A stretch of 55,288 nucleotides of DNA from Anaerolineae bacterium. GTDB lineage: Bacteria > Chloroflexota > Anaerolineae > Promineifilales > Promineifilaceae. The notes beneath the pieces are model-generated. The model was not told the origin of the DNA, ran no database searches, and was given only the letters and a program-made list of their open reading frames with translations. Location of the stretch: NCBI GenBank assembly GCA_028277515.1, contig JANQGC010000118.1, positions 1 to 55,288 of the forward strand, written 5' to 3'. The translations under genes and the position numbers were made by a program. Shown one piece after another: positions 7,100 to 14,380 of this stretch; position 1 is the first letter of the stretch; each line of letters begins with the position of its first letter.

Positions 7100-8398
7100 A
7101 TGAGTGAAATTGAAGATACAAAGAGTCGATCCTCCCGGCTGCCCGGTTTCTATAAGCTGACCTTAGAAGAAAGGCTGGAAACTGTATCAGAATGGGCCGG
7201 CCTTGACGCGTCCGAACAAGAAACCTTAAAAAGCCGCGGCTTGCAGACTGAGCAAGCCGATATGATGATCGAAAACACGATCGGCACATTTGAACTACCC
7301 TTGGGAATCGCCACAAATTTTTTGATCAATGATCGGGATTATCTGATTCCTATGGCCGTGGAAGAACCCAGTGTGTTGGCGGCTATCAGTCATGCGGCCA
7401 AGTTGTTTCGAGCCGGTGGCGGGTTTCAGGCAGAAACAACTGATCCGGTCATGATTGGCCAGATCCAGGTGTTGGATGTGTCGGATATGGATGCGGCGGT
7501 TGCCGCTATTAATGAGAACGCGGCCGATCTCATGGAAAAGGCCAACAAGGTCGATCCTATCATCATAAAATTTGGCGGTGGCGCACGTAAGATAGTTGCC
7601 CGCCCCTTTCCGGAAACCCCCGTTGGACCGATGTTGATCGTCCATCTTTATTTTGACACCCGCGATGCGATGGGGGCGAATGCGATCAACACCGCTGTTG
7701 AAAATCTGGCACCGGTCATTGCTGATTTAACCGGCGGCCGAACGAGCTTGCGAATTCTATCCAATCTCGCCGATCATCGCCTGGCCACTGCCCGGGGCAC
7801 GATTCCGGCGGAAAGGCTTGAATCGCACGGCATCCCCGGTAAAAAGGTCGCGAGACTGATCGAAGAAGCTAACGCATTCGCCGTTGTCGATCCCTACCGC
7901 GCGGCCACTCACAATAAAGGGATCATGAATGGCATTGATGCCGTGGTCATCGCGACTGGAAATGATTGGCGCGCCATTGAGGCCGGCGCTCATGCCTATG
8001 CTGCGCGTGACGGCCGTTACCAATCTCTCACAAAATGGAACGTCAATGAAAACGGTGACCTCAACGGAGAAATCACCTTGCCCATGGCTGTGGGTTTGGT
8101 TGGTGGAGCGACAAGGGTGCATCCCACGGCTCAGGTTGCCGTGAAAGTATTGGGGGTGCAAACGGCCACGGAGTTGGCTCAAGTGATGGCTGCCGTAGGT
8201 CTGGCTCAAAACCTGGCGGCCATTAAAGCCCTATCAACCGTTGGCATCCAACGCGGTCACATGCGCCTGCACGCCCGCCAGGTGGCTATGGCTGCCGGGG
8301 CAAATGGGGGACAGGTACAAGAAATTGCTAATATGCTTGTCACTGAGAAACAGATCAATACGGAACGAGCAAAAGAATTATTGGCAGAGTTGAATTAA
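7100..8398 (+). CDS. mvaA: Hydroxymethylglutaryl-CoA reductase, class II
   Basis: 432-aa enzyme that reduces HMG-CoA to mevalonate. Seen: ENTIGTFELPLGIATNF (substrate-binding ENxxG region), the catalytic Glu in VEEPSVLAA (about residue 88), DAMGAN of the nucleotide-binding domain, the catalytic Lys in NKGIMNGIDAVVIATGND, the Asp in GNDWRAIEAGAHAYAARDG and the C-terminal catalytic His in GHMRLHARQVAMAAGA. Absence of membrane segments and the length mark the soluble class II type (Pseudomonas mevalonii-like). It is first in a run with HMG-CoA synthase and a thiolase, so it is likely biosynthetic (isoprenoids) in this context. GGAAGGTG precedes the ATG. A TTGACA at 7048 has no well-spaced -10. 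Confidence 0.96.
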   Translation: MSEIEDTKSRSSRLPGFYKLTLEERLETVSEWAGLDASEQETLKSRGLQTEQADMMIENTIGTFELPLGIATNFLINDRDYLIPMAVEEPSVLAAISHAAKLFRAGGGFQAETTDPVMIGQIQVLDVSDMDAAVAAINENAADLMEKANKVDPIIIKFGGGARKIVARPFPETPVGPMLIVHLYFDTRDAMGANAINTAVENLAPVIADLTGGRTSLRILSNLADHRLATARGTIPAERLESHGIPGKKVARLIEEANAFAVVDPYRAATHNKGIMNGIDAVVIATGNDWRAIEAGAHAYAARDGRYQSLTKWNVNENGDLNGEITLPMAVGLVGGATRVHPTAQVAVKVLGVQTATELAQVMAAVGLAQNLAAIKALSTVGIQRGHMRLHARQVAMAAGANGGQVQEIANMLVTEKQINTERAKELLAELN

Positions 8399-8419
8399 AC
8401 AGATGATTGAGGCAAATAA

Positions 8420-9496
8420 ATGAACGAATTTAATTCTCAAGACGGCATCATGAAACCGGACCGGCCGGTAGGCATTGTTGGTTATGGCGCCTATGTTCCC
8501 CGCTACCGGCTACCGGCTACCGAGGTATCCCGCATATGGACGGAAGGGGTTGGTGGAACACCGGTCAAAGAAAAAGCGGTTAGCGGTCTGGATGAAGATG
8601 TGATTACGATGTCTATCGAAGCCGCGCGCAACACGATCATTAGAGGGCAAATTGATCCCAGAGAGATTCGCGCTGTTTGGGTGGGCAGTGAAAGCCACCC
8701 CTATGCCGTTAAACCGAGCAGCACCGTTGTGGCTGAAGCAATCGGCGCGGTGCCCCACACACAGGCCGCCGATTGGGAGTTCGCCTGTAAAGCAGGCACT
8801 GAAGCACTACAGGCAGCGATGGGTTTTGTAGGGTCAGGGATGGCGAAATATGCGTTGAGCATTGGCATGGATACCGCGCAAGGACGGCCGGGAGACGCCC
8901 TGGAGTATACGGCCGCGGCCGGCGGCGCTTCTATCCTTGTCGGTCCGTCCGACGAAGCAGTGGCCATCATCGAAGGCTCCTATTCTTTTGTAACCGATAC
9001 GCCCGACTTCTGGCGGCGCGCCCACGCGAATTACCCGTCACACGGCGACCGCTTCACAGGTGAGCCGGCTTATTTCAAGCATGTCATAGCCGCTTCAGAA
9101 GCGTTAATGGATGCCATGGGTCGGACGCCACAGGATTATGCCTGGGCTATTTTCCACCAGCCTAATGCGAAGTTTCCCATGCGCGTTGGTAAGATGTTGG
9201 GCTTCACCAGCGAACAGATTATTCCTGGATTATTAAGCCCGCGAATCGGAAATACTTATTCGGGTTCGGCGATGATCGGCCTGACGGCCGTCCTGGATGT
9301 GGCTGAGGCCGGCGATCGCATTTTATGTGTCAGCTACGGTTCCGGGGCTGGATCAGATGCCTTTGACCTGCTGGTAACGGATAAGCTGCCCGAAGTGCAG
9401 CATCTGGCTCCTACGACAGAGGATTACATCACCCGGCGCACAGAAATTGATTACGCGACTTATACCCGGTACCGCGACAAATTAAAGATGAATTGA
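8420..9496 (+). CDS. Hydroxymethylglutaryl-CoA synthase, archaeal type
   Basis: 358-aa condensing enzyme of the thiolase superfamily that joins acetyl-CoA and acetoacetyl-CoA to HMG-CoA. Seen: [15 protein letters not shown] at the N-terminus, the catalytic Cys123 in [15 protein letters not shown], the His in FHQPNAKFP, and [17 protein letters not shown] with [11 protein letters not shown] near the C-terminus. The pattern matches the archaeal and Chloroflexota-type enzyme, which is known to form a complex with thiolase and a DUF35 protein. It begins 21 nt after the reductase and overlaps the thiolase start by one base. An internal ATG at 8450 is an alternative start close to the domain boundary. 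Confidence 0.94.
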   Translation: MNEFNSQDGIMKPDRPVGIVGYGAYVPRYRLPATEVSRIWTEGVGGTPVKEKAVSGLDEDVITMSIEAARNTIIRGQIDPREIRAVWVGSESHPYAVKPSSTVVAEAIGAVPHTQAADWEFACKAGTEALQAAMGFVGSGMAKYALSIGMDTAQGRPGDALEYTAAAGGASILVGPSDEAVAIIEGSYSFVTDTPDFWRRAHANYPSHGDRFTGEPAYFKHVIAASEALMDAMGRTPQDYAWAIFHQPNAKFPMRVGKMLGFTSEQIIPGLLSPRIGNTYSGSAMIGLTAVLDVAEAGDRILCVSYGSGAGSDAFDLLVTDKLPEVQHLAPTTEDYITRRTEIDYATYTRYRDKLKMN

Positions 9497-10659
9497 TGAC
9501 AATGGCCAATCATGTATCAATTATCGGAATAGGAAAAATAGATGTGCGCGAGCATTGGAATACATCGCTGCGCCATCTGGCCTGGTATGCCATTGAAGCG
9601 GCATTGGATGATGCCCATATTAGCAAGGTCGATGCCATATTTGTAGGCAATATGCTAGCTGGGCAGTTAAGCAACCAGAATCATTTGGGGGCACTCGTCG
9701 CAGATTTTGCCGGGTTGCGGGGTATCGAAGCTGTGACCGTGGAAGCAGCCGATGCATCCGGCGCGGCAGCGGTTCGCCAGGCTGTTTTAGCCGTTAAGAG
9801 CGGACTGGTGCACACAGCCCTGGTTGTTGGTGTAGAGAAGATAACAGATGAAACAGGCTCACCGGTTAACGCTGCGCTGGCTTCCGGTTTGGACGCTGAT
9901 TTTGAAGCGGTTCATGGATTAACCTATGCGGGAGCAGGAGCGCTGCTCATGCAGCGATATATGCATGAACATGGGCTTGATGTTGCCGACTTTGCCGGTT
10001 TTAGCGTCAATGCCCATGCCAATGGAGCGGCGAACCCGATGGCCATGTTCCGCAATCGACTCAAAGCGGATCGATTTGCCTCAGCGCCACTTGTCGCCGA
10101 CCCGGTTTCTTTGTTTGATGCGGCGCCGGCGGGTGATGGATCGGCAGCAATTATCATCACTGACGCAGAGCGGGCTATGGATATGGTTCCTCTGCCGGTT
10201 GAGATTGCCGGATCAGCGATGGCGACGGATACGATGGGTCTGCATGATCGTAAGGATATGCTTCACCTGGCAGCGGCCGCTAAAAGCGCCGAAAAGGCGA
10301 TGCGGAATGCGGGTGTCGCTCAAGAGGATATTGATCTCTTTGAACTGCATGATTCTTTCACAGTCATGGCTGCGCTGTCATTGGAAGCCGCCGGCTTCGC
10401 GCCACGCGGTCAAGGGTGGCAGTTGGCACGGGACGGTGAGATCATCAGGGACGGCCGGATACCGATCAGCACCTTTGGTGGACTCAAGGCTCGTGGCCAC
10501 CCAATCGGCGCCACCGGTGTGCTACAGGTTGTGGAGGTTGCCCAACAGCTTCGGGGACAAGCCGCGGATTGCCAGGTTGAGGGAGCAAAAATTGGCATGG
10601 CTCAAAACCTGGCGACAACAGGCGCAACAGCTATCACCCATGTCCTGCGCGTAAGCTGA
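9496..10659 (+). CDS. Archaeal-type thiolase homologue with Cys-to-Asp at the nucleophile
   Basis: 387-aa thiolase-fold protein. In archaea the equivalent acetoacetyl-CoA thiolase makes acetoacetyl-CoA and channels it to HMG-CoA synthase through a DUF35 scaffold. Seen: SIIGIGKIDV at the N-terminus, His285 in ELHDSFTV and His335 in ARGHPIGATG, both conserved. The nucleophile motif, normally of the form EAxCASG, reads VEAADASGAAAV here: codon GAT at 9751-9753 encodes Asp86. Classical covalent catalysis is therefore not expected. The gene is otherwise full length and intact. The start at ATG 9496 overlaps the HMGCS stop as TGATG; TTG 9493 and ATG 9502 are alternatives. It could be a structural partner, or use a different mechanism. 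Confidence 0.88.
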   Translation: MTMANHVSIIGIGKIDVREHWNTSLRHLAWYAIEAALDDAHISKVDAIFVGNMLAGQLSNQNHLGALVADFAGLRGIEAVTVEAADASGAAAVRQAVLAVKSGLVHTALVVGVEKITDETGSPVNAALASGLDADFEAVHGLTYAGAGALLMQRYMHEHGLDVADFAGFSVNAHANGAANPMAMFRNRLKADRFASAPLVADPVSLFDAAPAGDGSAAIIITDAERAMDMVPLPVEIAGSAMATDTMGLHDRKDMLHLAAAAKSAEKAMRNAGVAQEDIDLFELHDSFTVMAALSLEAAGFAPRGQGWQLARDGEIIRDGRIPISTFGGLKARGHPIGATGVLQVVEVAQQLRGQAADCQVEGAKIGMAQNLATTGATAITHVLRVS

Positions 10660-11044
10660 ACCGTTCATAATTCCATTCTTTTTTAGTTACCCGACAGTTC
10701 AGAAAATAGAAATAGGATGCGGGCAAGAGCGGATTTACGCTGATAAAAATAATAAATTCAGCGTCATCAGCGTGAATCGGCGTCCAATTAATCTTCTCTT
10801 TGTAAAAGTGTCGGGTTTCTAGTTCTGTTTCAGTGCGATCGCATAACAGACACTAAAAAGCGGCAAAAATCCTGAATTTTGCCCCAAAAAGACCCAAATG
10901 ATAGTTTTTGACAGTGTTTTTCTTTCCATTGACAGTGAATGAAAGCCTTGCTGTGCATAATTGTAATTGAGGTAGCAGAGAAATAATTTTTTCGCCTCGA
11001 TCACAAGATTGTGAAATTGAACTTATTGAAAGGCTTTGATTATC
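10660..11044. other. 385-bp intergenic region splitting thiolase and DUF35 genes
   Basis: Contains the MITE-like repeat copy 1 (10684-10822). After it comes an AT-rich stretch with two TTGACA-like hexamers (10908-10913 and 10929-10934), neither with a well-placed -10; CATAAT at 10956-10961 is 21 nt from the second. AAAGG precedes the DUF35 start. I see no convincing gene: a 61-codon minus-strand ORF here has no RBS or recognisable protein features. Confidence 0.55.
10684..10822. repeat. MITE-like dispersed repeat, copy 1
   Basis: About 139 bp with imperfect terminal inverted repeats: TAGTTACCCGAC at the left end and GTCGGGTTTCTA at the right (10 of 12 complementary). The body (GCAAGAGCGGATTTACGCTG, then TTCAGCGT.ATCAGCGT, TCCAATTAAT) is shared with 28213-28326, which lacks two short internal stretches. 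It has no coding capacity. It sits between thiolase and DUF35 genes that are normally neighbours. Confidence 0.65.
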
Positions 11045-11455
11045 ATGGAACTATCACGTCATTGGCGTCTAAATGAACAACGTTACAGCTTAATTGGAGA
11101 GGAGTGTGATTCTTGCGGGGTAAAGCTTTTCCCACCGCGCGACGTGTGCCTGGAATGTCTCGCCCCGGCGAAGGAACTTTATACTTTTACCGGGCAGGGT
11201 GAAATCTACTCTTATACCACGATCTATGATGCTCCGGCCGGCTTTGAGCACAATGCGCCCTATACCGTTGCCCTGGTTAAATTAGATGAGGGACCGGTAC
11301 TGACGGCGCAATTAACTGATGTTGATAAGGATGAAGTTCACATTGGTATGCCCGTGGAAATGGTGACACGTAAGCTGCGTTCAGATGGTGAAGAGGGCAT
11401 GATTGTTTACGGTTATAAATTTCGGCCGCGCGTTCCTGTAGCCGTGACTGCCTGA
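11045..11455 (+). CDS. DUF35 OB-fold/zinc-ribbon acyl-CoA-binding protein
   Basis: 136-aa protein. Seen: an N-terminal helix (MELSRHWRLNEQRY), a rubredoxin-like zinc ribbon with Cys21, Cys24, Cys35 and Cys38 (CDSC and CLEC), then an OB-fold (GQGEIYSYTTIYDAP to PVLTAQLTDVD). The family is the scaffold of the archaeal thiolase/HMG-CoA synthase complex and binds CoA between the two enzymes. Its relation to the genes at 8420 and 9496 is clear, but a 385-bp gap with a repeat separates it from them, so it may have its own promoter. ATG 11045 is preferred over an in-frame TTG at 11036. An intrinsic terminator follows. Confidence 0.93.
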   Translation: MELSRHWRLNEQRYSLIGEECDSCGVKLFPPRDVCLECLAPAKELYTFTGQGEIYSYTTIYDAPAGFEHNAPYTVALVKLDEGPVLTAQLTDVDKDEVHIGMPVEMVTRKLRSDGEEGMIVYGYKFRPRVPVAVTA

Positions 11456-11482
11456 CATTGGAATATTAACGAGAAGATTTTG

Positions 11483-11512
11483 AAGCCGGATCCAAAAGGG
11501 TCCGGCTTTTTG
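11483..11512 (+). terminator. Intrinsic terminator after DUF35 gene
   Basis: AAGCCGGATCC - AAAAG - GGTCCGGCTT forms a GC-rich 10-11 bp stem (one T-G wobble), immediately followed by TTTTT. It lies 28 nt after the DUF35 stop and closes the mevalonate cluster. Confidence 0.88.
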
Positions 11513-11551
11513 CTTTAAAATTGCAGCCTATCTCTTTTTTTGGAATTGAGT

Positions 11552-11582
11552 GGTTGCATTATGCAACCTGGCAGTTTACAAT
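11552..11582 (+). promoter_or_regulatory. vapBC-like promoter overlapped by a palindromic operator
   Basis: The -35 box TTGCAT (11554-11559) and -10 box TACAAT (11577-11582) are separated by 17 nt. The palindrome GGTTGCA-TTA-TGCAACC (11552-11568) covers the -35 box, as expected for an operator bound by the RHH antitoxin or toxin-antitoxin complex for autoregulation. The RHH gene begins at 11659. Confidence 0.65.
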
Positions 11583-11658
11583 AGGTTTGAAATTGACGTA
11601 CCTAAAGACAGAAGGTAATGGAAAAATAGCGCTTCCAGCCATACAAATAAGGATAGTT

Positions 11659-11901
11659 ATGCCAACCTTGCATGTTCGAAATGTACCTGAAACACTCTAT
11701 GAACGGCTACGACAACGAGCGCAGGAACGCAGCCGTTCTATTAGTGCTGAAGTTATTATGTTACTTGATTATGCTTTGGAAGAAAGCGAAGATACGCAAA
11801 CAGAGTTGTTAGACAGAATTCGGCGACGCCGATACTATAGTCCCGCTGCTTATGGTGCTCCTGAGAGCATTACCCTCATACGCGAGGACCGGGAGCGATA
11901 A
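11659..11901 (+). CDS. Ribbon-helix-helix antitoxin (FitA/VapB-like)
   Basis: 80-aa protein. Seen: the RHH DNA-binding pattern MPTLHVRNVPETLYERLRQR followed by RSRSISAEVIMLLDYALEE, then an Arg-rich C-terminal tail (DRIRRRRYYSPAAYG) likely to wrap around the toxin. An in-frame ORF extends upstream to 11521, but that would cover the promoter and operator. ATG 11659, preceded by AAGGATAG, gives the family N-terminus. The stop overlaps the PIN toxin start by one base (TAATG). Confidence 0.9.
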   Translation: MPTLHVRNVPETLYERLRQRAQERSRSISAEVIMLLDYALEESEDTQTELLDRIRRRRYYSPAAYGAPESITLIREDRER

Positions 11902-12335
11902 TGGGTGATTGTGTCGTCGACGCAAGCGTTGGCATTAAGCTTTTTGTAGTGGAGGAAGGGTCCGAAGCAGCCGATCGCCTATTTGAGGAACTGATCCCAG
12001 ATGAAACATTGGGAACAGCCCCTTCCCGTTTTTTTGTACCTGATCTTTTCTTTGTCGAATGTGGCAACATTTTGTGGAAATATGTGCGTCATTATGGCTA
12101 TTCTGCCGACAGTGCCCGTCAGGATGTAGCCGACTTACAAACATTGCGCTTACAAACAATATCAACGGCCGATTTATTGACACCTGCTTTTGAGTTGGCA
12201 CTTCAATATGGCTTGACGGCTTATGATGCGTGCTATTCCGCGTTGGCTCAAGGCCTATCCTTGCCTTTAATTACGGCCGATGTTCCTTTAGCGCGCAAAT
12301 TGGTCGATAGTGGTATAGAAGTACGTGCTTTGTAA
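11901..12335 (+). CDS. PIN-domain ribonuclease toxin (VapC-like)
   Basis: 144-aa PIN protein, the presumed RNase toxin partner of the RHH gene. Seen: the four acidic positions of the PIN active site, Asp7 in VVDASVGIK, Glu in FFVECGNIL (about residue 52), Asp in LTAYDACYSAL (about 113) and Asp in LITADVPLA (about 130). All are intact, so the toxin looks active. Length is normal. Co-translation with the antitoxin is suggested by the one-base overlap. No terminator is obvious directly after the stop. Confidence 0.92.
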   Translation: MGDCVVDASVGIKLFVVEEGSEAADRLFEELIPDETLGTAPSRFFVPDLFFVECGNILWKYVRHYGYSADSARQDVADLQTLRLQTISTADLLTPAFELALQYGLTAYDACYSALAQGLSLPLITADVPLARKLVDSGIEVRAL

Positions 12336-12365
12336 GATTTGCAAGTACAACAGAATTTTTGCTCA

Positions 12366-12390
12366 GTCCTAAAATTTGACAACTTTTTAT
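12366..12390. repeat. AAATTTGACAAC-family dispersed repeat, copy A
   Basis: The segment around GTCCTAAAATTTGACAACTT is shared in part with 19758-19773 and, inverted, with 19803-19823 and 14331-14344. It lies 30 nt after the PIN gene. No coding potential. Confidence 0.5.
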
Positions 12391-12498
12391 AAATGATTTT
12401 CATTAGCTTTAGCCAACTTATCAAGGCGACAACTTGAGTTAAATTATTATACTTGCAATGATGATCAGGATAAGAGCAAATATTAAGGCTGCGAGGAA

Positions 12499-12657
12499 TT
12501 GATAGACAACCTAGAAGAATGGAGATTAGAACAGCCATTGACAGAGGAAGAAGAACAGACAATCCCGTCCGGCATGAGCGAGAGAGTTTATAAGCAAATC
12601 CTATCCGCGATTAACTCAACCCAACCAAGCCAAAACCCCAACCAAAACTCTACGTAA
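12499..12657 (+). CDS. Possible small acidic protein, 52 codons, TTG start (doubtful)
   Basis: An ORF reading LIDNLEEWRLEQPLTEEEEQ at its start and containing SGMSERVYKQILSAI, ending in an Asn/Pro/Gln-rich tail. It has a plausible amphipathic helical composition and is followed 25 nt later by a strong hairpin. Against it: a TTG start without a well-spaced ribosome binding site, and no recognised family. It could be a fragment of a larger lost gene. Confidence 0.25.
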   Translation: MIDNLEEWRLEQPLTEEEEQTIPSGMSERVYKQILSAINSTQPSQNPNQNST

Positions 12658-12681
12658 GAGTCGAAATAACCCCTCCAATTC

Positions 12682-12725
12682 AAGAGGCTGGTCGCAAATA
12701 TTACGACTAGTCTCTTCCTCTTTTA
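12682..12725 (+). terminator. Probable intrinsic terminator
   Basis: AAGAGGCTGGTCG (12682-12694) pairs with CGACTAGTCTCTT (12704-12716) in RNA: 13 bp with two G-U pairs and a 9-nt loop. It is followed by CCTCTTTT. It separates the toxin-antitoxin region from the BMP transporter promoter. Confidence 0.7.
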
Positions 12726-12759
12726 TCTAAAACTTATCTGTAACATTCTATGCGGTATA

Positions 12760-12788
12760 TTGACGATCAACTGACATTCCTCTAGAAT
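12760..12788 (+). promoter_or_regulatory. Sigma70-type promoter of the BMP-family ABC importer
   Basis: TTGACG (12760-12765), a 17-nt spacer and TAGAAT (12783-12788). The predicted transcript starts near 12795, giving a leader of about 80 nt before the binding-protein gene. Confidence 0.75.
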
Positions 12789-12876
12789 AGCATCACGTTT
12801 GCGAGGCGCCAATGTCAATTTAGCTTAGCTCACTTGAGCTTGCTACCAACAACATATTGGAAAGGAGGATATGGTT

Positions 12877-14202
12877 ATGTTTGGTAATTTATTCCCTAAA
12901 TTGAGAAATACCGGGTCAAGAAAATCAGTGATATTGGCAGGTATGATCATATTTCTTTTGGCTTTGACGATGTGTGCCCAGCCCGCCCCCACGGCGGTTC
13001 CGGCCGATGCACCAGCAGAAGAACCTGAGGAACCTGCTGAAGAAGCGCCAGAAGAAGCAATGGATGAAGGGGCTACCCTGGCCATTAATCATTTCAGCGT
13101 CATTGAAGGAACGACTTGGTCAGGCGCCCATGATCGCGCTGGAAAAAGAATCGCCGAGAAATACCCTGATGTGGAATATGTCTTCAGAGAAGAGGTTGGT
13201 CCGGATCTTTCAGTTCCATACGCCGAAGAATTGATTGCAGACGGGGCCACAATTGTAATTGGCAATGCCGAATTCATGGGTTTGCCTCTACAAGATATTG
13301 CTGATCAATATCCTGATGTTTATTTTGGTTCAGCTATTACCAGTGATTTATCAACTGATAGAAACTTTATTCGCTTTTTCCCGAGACAGTATCAGGCGCT
13401 TTATCTCGAAGGTCTGATTGCTGGTGCACTTACTGAAACGGGCAATATTGGCATTGTTTCCGCATTCCCCGGGGTTCAGGTCATTCGCCGTCAAAATGGG
13501 TTCATCTTAGGTGTGCAAGATGCGGCCGAGATGCTGGGTAAAGACATCAATATCTACGTAAAATATGTTGGTGATTGGTTCTTACCCGCAGAAGAACGTG
13601 AAATTGCTGAAACCTTGATCACTCAAAATAATGTGGATGTATTGACCCAACAAACTGACTCCGGTTCGCCATTAGATGTTGCACAAGAACAGGGGATATG
13701 GTTCATTGGCAAAGATATGGATATCGTCGGTCATTATGGCTGGTCAGATACAGACACAGTGGCCATTTCCTTTGATACCCGTTGGGAAGTTCTTTATGAG
13801 CATATGCTGATGGAACAGATGGAAGGTGTTGAAGACCCACAAAACATCCTATATCTGGGTATGGATGATTCCATTGTTTTGGCAGATGGTACTGATCTGC
13901 CCACAGTTGATATCATGAATGATAACAAGGTCGGCATTGAGGCAATTAGTCCGGCCGCCATCGATCTCATTCCTCAGGAAATTATTGACCTGGTCGAACA
14001 GCGAAGAGAACAAATGATCAATGGAGAGTGGGATCCTTTCACAGAACATGCCTTTATCAGCAATGGCACAGGGTTGGATCTTGACGGTACGCCTGTGCCT
14101 GAAGCCGGTACTGAAGTAAAACCAGCCGGTGAAGAACCAACGAATGAATGGTTGCTCTCTCAATTTAATTTTGATCTGCAAGGGGTTGAAATTCTAGAAT
14201 AG
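12877..14202 (+). CDS. BMP-family (PnrA/BmpA-like) substrate-binding lipoprotein
   Basis: 441 aa. Seen: basic N-terminus, hydrophobic signal, lipobox LTMC (Cys about residue 31), a Glu/Pro/Ala-rich linker (EEPEEPAEEAPEEAMDE), then the BMP fold: a type 1 periplasmic-binding domain containing IVIGNAEFMGLPLQDIADQ, FFPRQYQALYLEGLIAGAL and the long QNNVDVLTQQTDSGSP segment. Characterised members bind purine and other nucleosides or autoinducer-type ligands. AGGAGG (12863-12868) is 8 nt from ATG 12877, so I prefer it to ATG 12871 (2 nt away). It is first in an ABC importer operon; a hairpin after the stop may favour high expression of the binding protein over the permeases. Confidence 0.92.
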   Translation: MFGNLFPKLRNTGSRKSVILAGMIIFLLALTMCAQPAPTAVPADAPAEEPEEPAEEAPEEAMDEGATLAINHFSVIEGTTWSGAHDRAGKRIAEKYPDVEYVFREEVGPDLSVPYAEELIADGATIVIGNAEFMGLPLQDIADQYPDVYFGSAITSDLSTDRNFIRFFPRQYQALYLEGLIAGALTETGNIGIVSAFPGVQVIRRQNGFILGVQDAAEMLGKDINIYVKYVGDWFLPAEEREIAETLITQNNVDVLTQQTDSGSPLDVAQEQGIWFIGKDMDIVGHYGWSDTDTVAISFDTRWEVLYEHMLMEQMEGVEDPQNILYLGMDDSIVLADGTDLPTVDIMNDNKVGIEAISPAAIDLIPQEIIDLVEQRREQMINGEWDPFTEHAFISNGTGLDLDGTPVPEAGTEVKPAGEEPTNEWLLSQFNFDLQGVEILE

Positions 14203-14252
14203 ACAAAAGATTGAAACCAGCTGATTAGGCCGGTTTAGCCTTATTTGCATCC

Positions 14253-14303
14253 AAGAGGCTCCCTTTCTCGAGAAGTAACTCCCGGAAGAGGGGCCTCTTT
14301 GTA
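14253..14303 (+). terminator. Hairpin between binding protein and permease genes
   Basis: AAGAGGCTCC (14253-14262) pairs with GGGGCCTCTT (14290-14299) in RNA, followed by a short T run (TTTG). The 27-nt loop and short tail suggest a partial terminator or mRNA-stabilising stem. Confidence 0.55.
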
Positions 14304-14330
14304 CATATGTCGCCTTTTTTCAGACAATAA

Positions 14331-14344
14331 AAATTTTAGGACTG
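14331..14344. repeat. AAATTTGACAAC-family repeat fragment
   Basis: AAATTTTAGGACTG is the reverse complement of the CAGTCCTAAAATTT half of the repeat at 12365-12380. Only this half is present here. Confidence 0.4.
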
Positions 14345-14380
14345 TGCGCTCGTCCAACCGTGAGAATTTAGGATCAATCT

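Noticed and set aside
10819..11004. 61-codon minus-strand ORF in the DUF35 upstream region
   Set aside because: No ribosome binding site, composition like random AT-rich DNA, partly inside the repeat-flanked spacer.
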